DNA of 64,000 nucleotides, taken from Collybiopsis luxurians FD-317 M1. Taxonomy: Eukaryota; Basidiomycota; Agaricomycetes; Agaricales; Omphalotaceae. Of the stretch, positions 1 to 11,476 are shown piece after piece. Positions within the stretch are counted from its first letter, which is position 1. Each line of letters begins with the position of its first letter. The stretch is from positions 174,136 through 238,135 of the forward strand of contig KN834766.1 of assembly GCA_000827265.1 (NCBI GenBank), in the 5' to 3' direction. The notes below the pieces were generated by a model that was given only the letters and a program-made list of their open reading frames with translations, was not told the origin of the DNA and made no database searches. The translations under genes and the position numbers were made by a program.

Positions 1-350
1 GCAGTCTCAATCGATGTAAACTTTTCCCAACAGGTTACCAAAAACCTCCACTGATGAAAGCTGCTGAATGAATGATGGGCAAAGCACAGTATAGTTATGT
101 ACATGTACGGCCGCTCCAGCTCATGTCAAAAGGAATGTCATATTCTGATATTGGATTGTTATAAGCAACAAAATGAAGGGAGTTTCCGGTGAGGAACTGC
201 CAAGTATCATGTGGCGCATTTTTAAATTAAATGTCTAGCACATATTCTGGCATTGCATTGTTATAGGCAACAAAGTGAGGAGAGTTTCCGGTGAGGAATT
301 GCCGAGTATCATGAGGCGCATTTATATATATATATAGTAAATAATCTTTA
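1..350 (-). repeat. Dispersed repeat module, inverted copy
   Basis: Positions 1-130 read as the reverse complement of 25020-25165 and resemble 31140-31320 and 39095-39250. Positions about 136-235 and 240-340 are two tandem units of roughly 104 bp, each with a GTTATAAGCAACAAA-like core followed by GGAGTTTCCGGTGAGGAA. Two units of the same kind lie in the opposite orientation at 23130-23290, and one lies near 38990-39085. No coding capacity is seen. The module marks the outer edge of an inverted segmental duplication whose other arm lies at 19.4-25.2 kb. Confidence 0.75.
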
Positions 351-1006
351 GCCGAGTTGTACGGGGTTTATCGGTACCGTCATCTTAGACTAGAATAATA
401 CATATAGCAGATAGCTTGAAGCCGCTATGTCAGGATTCGGGAAGACCGATGCTGACCATTCATGACAATGTAGTCGCTTATCGGGTGTCGGAGGCTCTCT
501 ACCAAATCGGGAGGCTGTAATTATCATAAGAATTACGAGGCCGGAATGAAATGAAGGAATCGTTCTTATGGGCCGCGATTTTATCTGTTTTTTGTATACA
601 TGGATGTATATTGCCAATGAGTAGGATAAAAGATGTGATACAGGATGAGATACATTCACTACTTACATACCAAGCTGTTGAGTCATCAAGTGTCAATGGA
701 ATTATGTATTGAACATACTAAAAGGTATTGGCTACATATCATACGGAAGCCAAAGTCCCTCACCTATATGTCAACCAAGTCCCCGTCACTTGTTAAGGCA
801 TGCTGTTCTACGCTCGTCGAAAGATCCGAACCAGGACATTTGTGTTTATTGCATGTTACTATTCACTGACTGCCTCATCTTTTCTCAACTAAAACGAAAT
901 CCTTTCAAAACGATAAGTATTCAAGTGAGTACGCGCTATGATGAAATCTGGTCCAGTTTTCATGTATTCTAGCGTAGTACATCCAGTAAAATCCCATTTG
1001 TCGATT

Positions 1007-2413
1007 CTATATCCCCCAGACCCGAACAGAGCCATCGAAATCGGCAGTAAAGAGCCATTTTCCGTCTCTCGAGGTTATGCAATTGCCGGTGCTTGATAAT
1101 CCAACCACGTCTGCCCCATGCTCAAATTTGCCCTTCTGGCCAGCTTTTGGATCAAAAATGTACACGCGACCATCTGTCGTTCCGAATATTAACACCCCCT
1201 GCGCGGTATACATGATGTTCCGCACTTCAATCCACATCCCTCTTAGACTACCTTCCCCGGCTCCCATTTGCCAGTGCTGGCCAGAATCACCACCGTTCAT
1301 GACACTAAAAGTCCGTAGGGAAGCATCTCCTGCTCCAGCAGCAAGTGTTTTCCCATCTAGAGAGAAGGACAAGCTGCGAACCCAGTTTTTGTATCCCCCA
1401 AAGGTATGAATCAGCTCTCCGGTTTCGACATTCCACAGTCGAACTTTTTGATCCCCCGCTCCAGCGGCGATTATTTTGCTGTTAGGGGAAAAAGCAGCAT
1501 TCCAGGACTGGTTGGTAGCGCCAGCCATTATATGGACAAGCTCTCCGTTTGCCGCATCCCAAACACGAACGGTCTTGTCCCAAGAAGATGTTCCGATGAG
1601 TTTGTTATCGGGGCTGTACTCTGCCCACATGATTATGTCAGAGTGGCCTCGGAGCTGAAACCGTGCTCGAAGACTGTCGACAGCAATAACCGAGATACAA
1701 TACTCAGGACCTGCTTCGAAAACGAGTAGAGAAGCCCCATCGCGGCTGAATGCCCGACGCTTTACATATCCCTGGAGAACTCGAGCCTGCTCAATGTCGA
1801 TTCGCGTCTGCGCGACGCGCAAGACTTTTTCAAAACTTCGAGCTATGTCCTGATCGCCAAGAGCATCTTGAGGCCACTTTGCCTTGTGCTGAAGCACGCT
1901 CGAGGCTGCACGACTAGCAGCATCAGCCGCAAGAGGTATGAGTCTTTCAGCTTCCATTTCTTCCGCGTCCAGATCCCACACTCTGACAGTATTGATATTT
2001 CTTCGATTGTCCAAGTACGCTCCGCTGCTCACTAGAATCCTACAAGTACCATTTCCATTGGGTTGAAACTCTGCGAAACCCACCTTTCCGCCTCCATGCC
2101 CAGATCGAAGTACTTGTTTGAGCTGAATATGTGGGGCGTTGTCGCCAGTGGGAGTGGAAGCGTAGTCAATGTTGTAAATGTGAATGTCGGAGCCTACGGT
2201 AACAGAAAGAAGGCGATCATCATCGCTGGTGGAGAGGTGCCGATTGATACCAAACCCAGGTATATCTGGAGATTCTGGTTCAAAATCGATCCGGGTTGCT
2301 TCTGAACCCCATTGCTTTGGATGGTCAGGGAGCCACGGAGCTGGTTTCCCGTCAATCTCAAGGTCATGTTCCAGATGAGGACGAAATTTTGCATAATATT
2401 CTTGTGCCTTCAT
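1007..2413 (-). CDS. WD40-repeat protein, copy 1 (468 aa)
   Basis: A beta-propeller-type protein of unknown role. After a conserved N-terminal part (residues 1-115), clear WD40 units include residues 255-286 (RGHSD ... TVRVWD), about 296-328 (VRLWN) and 340-370, with the last blade ending in GSVRVWGI at the C-terminus. It is one of four related copies in the window (20496-21980, 28013-28800 pseudogene, 35704-37198). The intact copies start in an 8-nt first exon (ATG plus five bases). Here that mini-exon has been deleted, although the following intron acceptor remains. The only usable start is an ATG where the other copies carry ATA. The encoded product therefore lacks the seven N-terminal residues of copy 2 and should otherwise be complete. 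No stop or frameshift is seen. WD40 assignment is firm; substrate or partner is unknown. Confidence 0.85.
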   Translation of the reverse strand: MKAQEYYAKFRPHLEHDLEIDGKPAPWLPDHPKQWGSEATRIDFEPESPDIPGFGINRHLSTSDDDRLLSVTVGSDIHIYNIDYASTPTGDNAPHIQLKQVLRSGHGGGKVGFAEFQPNGNGTCRILVSSGAYLDNRRNINTVRVWDLDAEEMEAERLIPLAADAASRAASSVLQHKAKWPQDALGDQDIARSFEKVLRVAQTRIDIEQARVLQGYVKRRAFSRDGASLLVFEAGPEYCISVIAVDSLRARFQLRGHSDIIMWAEYSPDNKLIGTSSWDKTVRVWDAANGELVHIMAGATNQSWNAAFSPNSKIIAAGAGDQKVRLWNVETGELIHTFGGYKNWVRSLSFSLDGKTLAAGAGDASLRTFSVMNGGDSGQHWQMGAGEGSLRGMWIEVRNIMYTAQGVLIFGTTDGRVYIFDPKAGQKGKFEHGADVVGLSSTGNCITSRDGKWLFTADFDGSVRVWGI

Positions 2414-2949
2414 GCTGCTTGGCCTGCATACAGATGTGTGATTAGAAGTTCAGGACAGCTTTGGAGACAGCTCGTAAAACCTACCCGGGAATCCAGAAAA
2501 TGGTACAGACTAGGTCGTGAAGGGTAAAAACATGGTAGTCGGCGCTATTGGCTGTGCAGCTGATCCTCCGACAGTTTTAGCGCCACCTCTCAGCTGACTA
2601 TGAAGGGATCACTGCACTCATGATCTGAGTCAACGACGTGGTCTCTTTTATTGAACGACTTGATAATGCTGCGCAGACGATGGGGGATAGTAACTCCAAG
2701 TAACATTTTGGCTCCCAACCTTGCCGTTCTTCTCAACTTAATCTAAATATGTTGATTTGGCTTACATTTACAAAATTCCCAGTTTGAGTAACGAGCTTGA
2801 ATGAGGAAACCCGAGTCATCAAAAACATTAAACCGGCTCAAGTGTACTTCGTCCTGCCGTGTTCTCTTCCCAGAGATTCCGAGCTCCCCTTGCACGTTGT
2901 GAATACCCTTTCCAGTTGTTCGCTGTTTCCCTAGGCAAGGTTCTCTCCT

Positions 2950-3235
2950 CCAGAACAGATTTTTATCGCAAATCAAAATGCCCTAGCTTTCCATCTTACA
3001 GAAACCCCGAGTCAAAGTCCCCATTCGTTCCCCTTGGGAACCTTGATGCTCTCATGTGGAAGGTCTATTCCATTTCGATCAACTCCAAACCTGAAGACAC
3101 TGCAACTCCCCAGAGACTCGAGAAAAAGGCTCGAGAGCTAGCTCAAAATTTGGGTTTTCCACTTGCTGAAGCTGAAGAGCCAGTTGTTCGCAGCAGTTGG
3201 GTAACGCTCGTAGGCAAAGTGAGGCCCTGATTGAC
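2950..3235 (+). pseudogene. Decayed copy of the 144-aa gene
   Basis: This stretch matches the first exon of the 144-aa gene at 19440-20027. The shared core reads LMWKVYSISI, followed by EDTATPQ and AQNLGFPLAEA. The ATG that starts the intact copy is followed here by CCC TAG because of a one-base deletion. The region after the LGFPLAEA block has diverged, and the second and third exons are absent. It is divergent from WD40 copy 1, as the intact gene is from WD40 copy 2, so the pair was duplicated together. No function is proposed. Confidence 0.65.
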
Positions 3236-3354
3236 ACATTGTTCGTGACTAACACGTGACTAGACCCATGCTCGTGCCGCATCGCGAGGCCCAACAAGCC
3301 TTGAAGTGCTAAGCAGTTTAATGTTGGCATGCGTATGTCTGTGTCATAAAATTA

Positions 3355-5935
3355 AGCTTCACATCTTCACAAAACAGTGTAAATAATCTCTTGGCACACC
3401 GCGGGCATGCACTGAGAGTGATTATTGATGGCAATCATCGCGTTAAGACAGATAATTCATTCGCTATCTAACTGCTGCCTAACACCTCCGACTTCTCATG
3501 ACTTCTTTATTGCTTCGCTGCAGCGGTGAGAGGATCAAATATACGATGCCCATGTTAAATTAGATCGGAGCCACTGAAATATCTACTTTACCGATGATAG
3601 GTCCTATCTCGTTTTATCCTAGGAAAACGGAAGTGAGTTTCGGCTCCTTACATCACGTACTTGTCACAGTTAAAGACCGTCGAGATTGTCTGACAAAATA
3701 ACTCAACGAGGAGTAACAAAGTCCGGGAGAAATAGGAATTCAATCAGATGGCACCGAACGGACGAAATTCTGGAAAGAATGCATAGGAGTGAAGAACTAC
3801 GTAAGTGTTAGCACCTTATCATCTCGGCGAAAGTGGGGCAGGTGCGAGACTGGTAGTCTGACCTCAACCCCTGGGTGAATCTGACTCTACATATGTATCC
3901 ATTGATATGGTCTGTTATCGATCTACTGTTTGTATTCGGTATGGCCTCCTCGGCTTTGAGGCAAGTCGCATACGTAGCCGATCTGTCGTTTACCACTCTA
4001 AAGTTAGCATTGCATATGCTGAAAATACATATTCGCGTGCCATGGGACAAAAATGGTGAATTCAAAGGATAGTTCTGGTAATTAAGAGAATTGGATATAA
4101 TGTCTAGAATACCGTATTCTCAGCTTCCAAGGAAGGTTCGTGTAAGACTTTGTACCCCATTGTAAGAAAGGAAATGAAAAAAAAGACGAGATTCGCCGTG
4201 TCCGAGTGCAAATCTCTTCATGTTCTGTTAAGGGAATTGAGTGACGCATGTATTACATCTATGACAAAGTGTTAAGTTTTCGAGGTAGGCAGAGAAATCA
4301 ACGGAAAGTTCGAGCACCACGACTTTTGATCCGAGATTTGAGTCTCATAAAGCTGAACGTTCTCGTAGGCTGTCGCTTTGAATTTCATTCTTTGCGATTT
4401 CTCTTGTCAAGGAGGTCCAAAATGGACGATATCAACTCGGTAACTATCCTGCAATCGCCCGACTCTAACGATGAAGGGTTCCCGGGTTTTAACTCCCTGG
4501 GCGATATCTTCGCACCTCGGCCGGTGCAAAGTCGAACTCCTCTGGTACGTAAAGAGTTGACTGGATGGTGTATTTTTTTCTTCTTACACAAGCATACTCT
4601 GTTATCTTCGAGGTTAGATGGAGGGCTGGCAAATCGTCACTGACAATTGCCACAAACCCGAACATGTTTCCATTTCAACTGCATTTTCCCCGCACGCGGA
4701 ATGGCATACTCTGGCCCCTGACCTCGTGTTTTCTACGTCTGATTCAGTTCAGTTCTACGTTCACTCTCACATTGTTCTGGCTGCGTCAGATAATCGATTC
4801 CATTCCTTAATTCCGATCCGTTCGATGGACCAACCGTGCAGTTCGGTGATCCACGTTCCGGAGTATTCTCAGATCTTTAACATAATCCTCCATCTTATAT
4901 ATAACATTCCTTCCAGACAGTATTCTCCTTCGATGGAAACGCTATCCTGTTCTATTGACCGGCTTTCATTCTATGGAATCCAAGCAAAGAAGCATATCGT
5001 AGCCAAAACGCCTCTGTACTCTCTGCTTCTTTCTTATGCGCCACTGTTCCCAATTGACGTGTACACTCTTGCTGCGAAACACGACCTCCTCGATCTCGCG
5101 ATTGCTGTTTCTTCTCATCTTCTTTCATTCAATGTCTTCTCTCTCACCACCGAAATGGCGGAGAAAATGGGAGCCATATATCTTCGCAAGCTATTTTTTC
5201 TGCTCATCGGTCGAAATGAGGCGTTGAAAAGGGTAAGTGTACAGTATCGCTTTAACGGTAGTGCATTGTTGGCTGAAGCATTTAAAGCTTTTATCGCAGC
5301 CGTTGCTTCCTCACGCTCCTACTGATAACTGCAAATTCCACGATCAACGAAGTTTGAGCCGTGCGTGGTCTTTGGCGTCTGCTTATATAGCTTGGGATGC
5401 TCGACCTGGTGTGTATTCTTCCAAGTATTGTTCAACGATACCTTAGATCATGTGTATTTTCAAGACATGTCGATAGGATTTTTGGAATCGTCCTTGAATC
5501 CTTTGGTCAGTAAGTTGACGTGTAATCTCTGCAAGGAGAGTTTGGAGAACCGTATCAAAAATATTATTATCCAGTGGTCTCAAGTGAAGGTAAGTAATTT
5601 TCCTCTGATTTAACTCCTAAAGACTGATTGGTCATATAATAGAGCACCATCTGAGTCTCGATCTGTAGCTGAACAGATACCTTCGAGCACATAGGTATGA
5701 AGGCTACCATCATGATTGATTTAATGTGTGGACTGTATCACCTTTTACATGGCGTCGCGGAGACTTAATTCTGTCCCATACTTGCGTTCTATTTTTGACA
5801 TTTATCTGGTTAGTTTTGCATGTGAACAGCTGTATTTTTCGTACATACCACCGATATGTATCATTATGTACTTAGATATCTCCTGCTGCAGACCCGAAGG
5901 CCTTAGCATTCGAATTCATTTTACTTGCCAGTCTA
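3355..5935 (+). repeat. Segmental duplication block, BTB copy 1
   Basis: The block is repeated in direct orientation at about 53566-56347. Similarity begins near the shared AACGGTGTAAATA-like sequence well upstream of the BTB gene and runs past its stop to the shared CTCCTGCTGCAGAC sequence near 5890. The 5' non-coding kilobase (3355-4421) is alignable in both copies and holds no gene I can recognise. Downstream of the block, copy 1 runs into a deubiquitinase gene fragment, whereas copy 2 runs into unrelated sequence. Confidence 0.75.
4422..5654 (+). CDS. BTB/POZ-domain protein, copy 1 (327 aa)
   Basis: A five-exon gene: 4422-4544, 4618-5232, 5300-5408, 5465-5589 and 5643-5654. All junctions are GT-AG and keep frame, giving 327 aa. 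Exon 2 carries the BTB fold (PDLVFSTSDSVQFYVHSHIV, then an LAASDNRF segment), the dimerisation and adaptor module found in large numbers in agaricomycetes. The C-terminus has the family's SLSRAWSLASAYIAWDARP segment, a CNLCKESLENR motif, and an IQWSQVK end. The last exon encodes only three residues before TGA. The second copy (54859-56064) has the same structure. Typical BTB proteins recruit partners such as cullin ligases, but no partner can be inferred here. The start was chosen because both paralogs share it and exon 1 reads MDD with an acidic, proline-rich sequence. Confidence 0.85.
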
Positions 5936-5979
5936 GTTGTTTCCGATGCTCTTTTTCGTTCCTTGATGCTTAACAAAAA

Positions 5980-6225
5980 TGTCAAATTCATACTACTACG
6001 ACCAATCAGGCCAGGCTGCTTACCTTATGAAAAAGCCGCGCTGGGCCAAGTGAGTACCTGTATCAGTATCGTCCTAACATAAATGGGCAGATGTACCAGC
6101 CACTTGTGCATGGAAAACAATCTCAGTATTCCTTTCATCAACACCCAACAGCTCATGTCAAATGATTTTGGGCAATCCGAGTTGACCAACTTGTCCCCTT
6201 CGTCACATTCTCCATCTCTTCGCCC
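5980..6225 (+). pseudogene. 5' fragment of the deubiquitinase gene
   Basis: From its ATG this copies the start of the intact deubiquitinase at 15032 (MSNSYYYDQSGQAAY). The frame is lost after about 15 codons by a small deletion, and further indels follow. Similarity fades near 6225. The preceding few bases (CAAAA before ATG) also match. It lies directly behind the duplicated BTB block, so this is a junction between two unrelated duplicated pieces. Confidence 0.85.
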
Positions 6226-6898
6226 TATTCAATCCGGTCCGGCGATTCCGAAGCGTTTGGGAAAATTGCAACTTACACTCTCCTGGCCTGTCCGAAGCAA
6301 GTTCTAGATAATACTCAAGTCCCAAAAACAGCGGAATGGGTGCACGAGTATCAAATAGGTGTAATCTAGCTGCAGTATTAGTTTGGGGAGTTTTGGAGCA
6401 GTCTAAGTAGAAGCGGGCGTCGAAAAGTGACTTGCCACAACTGGAGTTTCAGTACTTTCAGAAAATCCTGAATATTTTTCTCATAATATTTCATATCATG
6501 AAGTTAATAGGTCTCTTGTATAGAGCCCTGCCCGGATACTAGATATCCCGCTCGCTGTGCATATCCATGATCACAGTTGGTGTTTCTTTATTTTTCCTCG
6601 TATCTACCTTTCTTCATTTGCTTCCGTTCGGGCTCGCAGGTGTTCGGGCGGAAGATCTATATTACCTACAGACACTAATTAAAATATTGATATGCATTTA
6701 TTACCCTCAGTTGTTCACGCTACTTTGTGTGCTTCTGAGGGTAAGTTGCCATGATCATACGCCTGTCCAACTATGTACTAACAGATTACTTAGATTCGTA
6801 CTTATATAGTTTGACAGGTTATGGGCTCCGGTGCTGTTAAACCTACACACGAATTAATACTCCTGAATAACAACTACATTTGAAGTGCTAAACGTACC
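6226..6898. other. Intergenic, no assigned gene
   Basis: No family is recognised. A short reading frame at 6567-6809 begins with a strongly hydrophobic stretch (MITVGVSLFFLVSTFLH) and is followed by a GTAAGT donor-like site. It could be a leftover exon of a membrane protein, but nothing around it supports a gene. Confidence 0.4.
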
Positions 6899-8341
6899 AT
6901 GGCTAGCAACGGTGCACTCCCGCTGTCCATTCCCAACATTCCTGCTGACCAAAAATTTGACGGAGGTAAACCCATTGAAAGGAAAATTCAAAATGCCTTA
7001 CAAACACAAGGCCTTATAGGCTACATTAATGGCACTATCACCAACCCCACTATTACCACTGCCCCTAATCACCCTGATCCTACACCTGTTTATTCCATAA
7101 TGCCTTCCAGAGAAGAATGGGTTTTCTGAAATGATTGTGCAAAATTATTGAATCGTATATTGCTGCCCTACCTTCACTCATTGCCAAGGTTGATGACAAA
7201 AATGCACAGGAGATACTAGACACACTGGTCAATGATTTCAGCAAGACAGATGATATGAAGAAAGTACATACCAATCGTCGCCTCCGGAACCACATCTACT
7301 GTGAAGAAGAGCCCCTCGAAACATTCTTTCAGACCTTGCAGGAACTTTGCAAAGAGGCATCTGAGGCTGGAAATGATGTCTCTGATCCTGTCTTCCATGA
7401 AATTCTCCTTGCGGCATTTCCAAGAACTACATTCAATACAATCATACATAACATCATGGCCAATCCTTCCACCTATACTTTGCCCGCTTCCATAATCCAG
7501 CATATCAGCTATCAGTACTTGCATACTGAAAATTGTCCTGACACCGTCATACCAGGTGACTGTTTACCTCAAGCTCATCAACAGCTCTCCTGGCAAGGAT
7601 CGAGCAACTGGAAAAGACAATTGCAGCAAATGTGGTTCAGTCAAAAGAGAAGAAATGCACAAACCTAAACTGCTTGTGTACCGGACACTTGGCTGAGGAT
7701 TGCTTCCAAAGGGAGGTGGAAAAGAAGGGCAATATCCTGGATGGTGGCAAGGGAAGAAGGACACATGTGTCTCACCTGCAGCAAATAGTACGGTCATGGT
7801 CAGGGAGTTAACTCAACATTACGCCTTGGTAGCCAGGTCCAAAGTGAGGGGAGCGGGACATGCGTACTCCAACTCTGGTGCTACAGATCATTTTTTCCAA
7901 AATAGGAGTGACTTTGTTTCATATACTCCCTGTACACGAGAGGCACAGTCATCAGAAGCGAGTACTATGCTGAAGGTAATTGGTTTTGGACAAGCTAGGA
8001 AGACTTTTGTGGAAGGAAATTGTACCATTGTATTGACATTCAACAATGCTCTTCATGCACTATTGATATCCTCCAACCTTGTCTCTATTTCTAAGATGGA
8101 CAGGCTAGGTTATCACATACACTTTGGCAATGGCATAGCAAAATTCTATCTTCCAATGGGGGAACATTTCCTTACAGGGCTAGGAATGAACAGCCTATAT
8201 CATTTGAATGAGAAAAAGATGGTACAGGCACTCGCCGTTTGGTCTTGCTTGCTGAATCACCCAGTTGACTTGGGGTCTTGGCACCGCTGTTTTGGTCATG
8301 CCGGAGTATCGAGGATTGTGATGGCAGCAAAGAAAGGTATG

Positions 8342-9475
8342 GGTGTCCTTATTGGACAAAAATAAAATAACGTGTAACATCTAGGTAACCCTTGTTTTGG
8401 GATTGTGATTACAATTGATTACATGTTTTTGATCCATGATAACAATCACTTCTTGTCATGAGAATTGTAGTACTGTGACTTTCTGTTTTGGCTGGCAAAC
8501 ACCATATTTAGTATCACTAAGAAGTTCAAATTTCTAATTGACCTGGTTAGCACTTGAATTCATAATTATGGCAATCAAGTTTTGGGTGATTCTAACTCTG
8601 CCAAAGTTGCATAGTGAAAACACTCTACTTGATTCGGCGGGCCCAGGTGAGATGACACTTTCCTTCTGCTTAGTCAGCAGCAGATATCTCTCCCTGTCGC
8701 GTTATCCCAGGTGATCGGATATTAGTTTTGCAGGGGCAAATTGGTTTTTAGCAATCACTAGGGTTCATAGAAATTTTCTTTATTTACCTCCATCTTCTTC
8801 AATCTGCTTCTACCCCCAGCCTCTGTCCAAAATGCCAATGCAGAGTATGAAGTGGATCAGGCTGTGCTTTGCAGACTTCTAGACCCAGGAACAAAACAGC
8901 CAGAAACTGTCCCAGATGTAAAAAATGTGTAGCAGAGATAACAGGAAGACAGAGAAATTGAAAAATTGATGAGTCATTAAAATTCAAATACTTTGCCTGC
9001 CTGTAATGCATGTGACCATTTTGGATCAATTAATATAGATCACTCATGGATTGAATTTTGAGTAACTCTAATTCTGCTCAAGTTGCATGGTGAATACTTC
9101 AGCTCATTACTATCTTGGCTAAATAATCAAGCCCAGATGAGATGACTTGGGAGAAACTTAAGCTCAACCACTGCTGAGTCAGCAGCAGATATCTCACATA
9201 GAGGGCGATCACTCATTATGATTACCAGGGTGGCAGAACCATAAATGAGCATTACAATGACCAAGGTGGCAAAACCATCAACAAGCATTACAAAGACACA
9301 ATAACAAAGAATTTCAATCATGATCATGATCACAGTTACATTTCAGGTTGTGTGATTGAGCTTATCATGTTTCTGTATCAGCTGATTTGGACAATGATTG
9401 GATCATGATCATGATACAAAAACAACCACCTGCGCTAGAACAAACAAGGAATATTTATTGTCCAATAAGGACACC
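8342..9475. mobile_element. Non-autonomous DNA transposon with 18-bp perfect TIRs
   Basis: The left end GGTGTCCTTATTGGACAA (8342-8359) is the exact reverse complement of 9458-9475. The element splits the Copia reading frame between the pre-integrase motif and the integrase zinc region. Inside there are two diverged direct repeats (about 8578-8690 and 9053-9200) that share GTCAGCAGCAGATATCTC. No transposase is encoded. A target duplication could not be fixed with confidence, so the superfamily is open. Confidence 0.75.
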
Positions 9476-9496
9476 AAAAGTAAGGCTTGTTAGATG

Positions 9497-9813
9497 GTTT
9501 CACTGCGGGGAATTCACAATGCTTGTTGGGCAGAAAGCCAAAGGTTTTATGGAGCTTCGGAACAAAATTCTCACATTTTTTGCAACGAGGCTTTTTAGAA
9601 TAATGTTGCAGCAACTATAGTGAGAATATTTGTAAGTTAAAATAACCTCACCATAACCTCAACATATCCTCAATTTGAGGATAATCTTTGAATAACCTCG
9701 GCAAGATTATTTTAACCAGCCTCATTGTAAAAAGCATGAACTTTTTGTTCCGAACCTCTGGAAAACCTCTGGATTTCTGTGCCAGCGGCATTGTAAAATC
9801 CCCACAGTGTTTG
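9497..9813. mobile_element. MITE-like long inverted repeat
   Basis: The arm at about 9497-9611 and the arm at about 9695-9813 are inverted copies of each other, roughly 115 bp each. Both arms contain AAC(A)AAA-flanked GGTTCGGAACAAAA-like and CAATGC-like blocks. The loop contains several AACCTCA repeats. The element lies between the Copia pre-integrase and integrase segments, just right of the 1.1-kb TIR element. Copia coding resumes at 9811, so the right boundary is close to that point. Confidence 0.65.
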
Positions 9814-10040
9814 AAGGTGATTGGCTCCTTGGACACATCCATCATTATGAGCTGCCATGACTGTCATATTGGTGCTGCAAAGTGTCGGCCGTTTGATGCA
9901 GTTATCACGAGAGAGGCACGGTGCCTTGAGCGCATATACCTTGACCTTACCAGCCCTATGCATACTAGAGCAATCAGTCAGCTCTTTGTTGCGTACTCTC
10001 GGTTTTGTATCTTTTCTTTAGTTCTAGTTATGATTTGTAC

Positions 10041-10361
10041 CGCTTGACGAATACACTGACTTTTATACAACTAATGATGCTCCACAATGTACTAGTGGAT
10101 GCTGCTTTAACTGAATACCCTCGACAATGTCCTATGTAATGCCGTCTCGGGTTTCCATCACCAACGACCAAGCTACATATCTGGGCTCTATCCACCTGCG
10201 TGTCACTCCATGCGTATCTCACCTTGACCACAGATCGTGTCCAACAAAACATTGCAGTCTCTTCCGCAAGACCCAGAAGTGCTCAACAATTACTACTTCT
10301 GTTGTACACTTAACTATAACATTAACCTTAACCACACTTTGTCCTACCAACTGGTCCGGGT
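10041..10361. other. Junction between Copia relic and DUF6533 gene
   Basis: No coding similarity is seen on either strand. The stretch lies between the last recognisable integrase codons and the stop codon of the minus-strand DUF6533 gene. Confidence 0.4.
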
Positions 10362-11476
10362 CTAGCATGCCATTTCATTTCCGCTGTAGGGGTGCACAAA
10401 CAGCAGTCCTGATAACTGTGATGGAGTTGAATATTCCTTGGTGTATTTATCTTCTCGCAAATTGAGCATCATATGTGACATCAATATACTGGACAGCCGG
10501 TATCAATAGGGGAATATCCAATATCTGACCTCCATTGTGGGACTAGGGAGCTTAGACTTACGTAGTAATCAAAATATTCAGCATCTTCTTCAGCGTGTCC
10601 TGATTTTAAGCAAATAAGTGCCACACAATCAAATTGGATGATTTACAAAGTTATTGGCTATCTGAGCTGCAATTGACGGAGATTCGATGTCAGGCAGAGG
10701 TTCTCGATTTGCAAAAATTAGCTGTATCTGCAGAGAGACTGTATATCTATTTCAATCCAAAACTGCAAATACTAACCACAGCATTGTAAATAATGCTCCC
10801 AGCTAGACCACTGAGGAGCATCCTGATCCTTTTACTGCCACCATATACAGCTGTGACTCGGAGTACAAAAAGGGCTGAGAGACAGTCGAAATGTCAGTAG
10901 ATGACATTTGCGATAATGTGCAATCATACTACACATAGTGACCTCTGCTAATACCATAAATACCTCCATGTAGATGTTTACAAAATGACCTCTAACAACG
11001 TAAATGGTAATTGAAGCTTGAATGTGTGCGTAACAACTATGCTGCAATTACAAGTATCACTTACCCTAATATTGGCTGCAAAAGTCAATACTACATGTAT
11101 TCCAAGCAAACCCTTGACTCACATTATTTGGAATGATTGGTTCTGGCCAGAAGTAAAGAATCAAAATGATGATATTGCCAAGGAGATTTAGATATTGATT
11201 AACAAAGAAGAGTATTGCTGGAAGCTTCTTGCAGTCATGTTCCCAGAAGAGTTTAACTTCTTGGTCGAAAGTGAGGATCCAATCGTAGATTAGGGTTACT
11301 GAAAAGTGTAGATGAGTCCAGTAGGCTCAACCTGAGCTGCAGACACACCAAATTGGATTAGCTCAATGTAGTGTTGCCAATTCCTATGAATGAAAATTCA
11401 GCGTAAGCCTTTGAGGAAGAACTGTAGGTAATCCATACATTTGAATCTGAACATCTTGTGGGTTCCACTGTGACAT
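10362..11476 (-). CDS. DUF6533-domain membrane protein, copy A
   Basis: A multi-exon gene read on the minus strand from the ATG at 11476-11474 to the TAG at 10362. Exon 1 encodes MSQWNPQDVQIQ and ends within the codon completed by exon 2 (NWQHYIELIQF). Exon 3 has the diagnostic IYDWILTFDQEVKLFW, then a membrane helix ending in LYFW. An 11-nt exon (11065-11075) follows, then an exon ending EVTMC that joins TLFVLRVTAVYGGS. The last exon reads LSSILMSHMMLNLRED. These motifs define DUF6533, a family of seven-helix membrane proteins expanded in basidiomycetes with no known ligand. The family match is strong, but I did not fix all exon borders in the second half. Splice phases agree with the other three copies, so it looks intact. 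The Copia relic ends about 320 bp past its stop. Confidence 0.75.

Larger units (their letters stand above)
6899..10040 (+). mobile_element. Degraded Copia-type LTR retrotransposon (gag to integrase)
   Basis: A Ty1/Copia gag-pol relic. A gag-like frame begins at 6899 (MASNGALPLS) and is broken by a TGA at about 7127 and a frameshift. Gag continues from about 7135 to 7668. A protease region near 7858-8200 has the motif NSGATDHF where active elements have DSGATDHF. The gag-pre-integrase motif WHRCFGHAG lies near 8280. After two insertions (8342-9475 and about 9497-9810) the integrase zinc region resumes at 9811 with LKVIGSLDTS, CHDC and RCLERIYLDLTSPM. Reverse transcriptase and RNase H are missing, because the sequence runs into the 3' end of a DUF6533 gene. 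No flanking LTR pair was found. It is not capable of autonomous movement. Confidence 0.85.

Noticed and set aside
5728..5973. Open frame downstream of BTB copy 1, conserved at 56136-56372
   Set aside because: It lies after the BTB stop inside the duplicated block; DNA similarity there is explained by the duplication, and no family or splice link was found.
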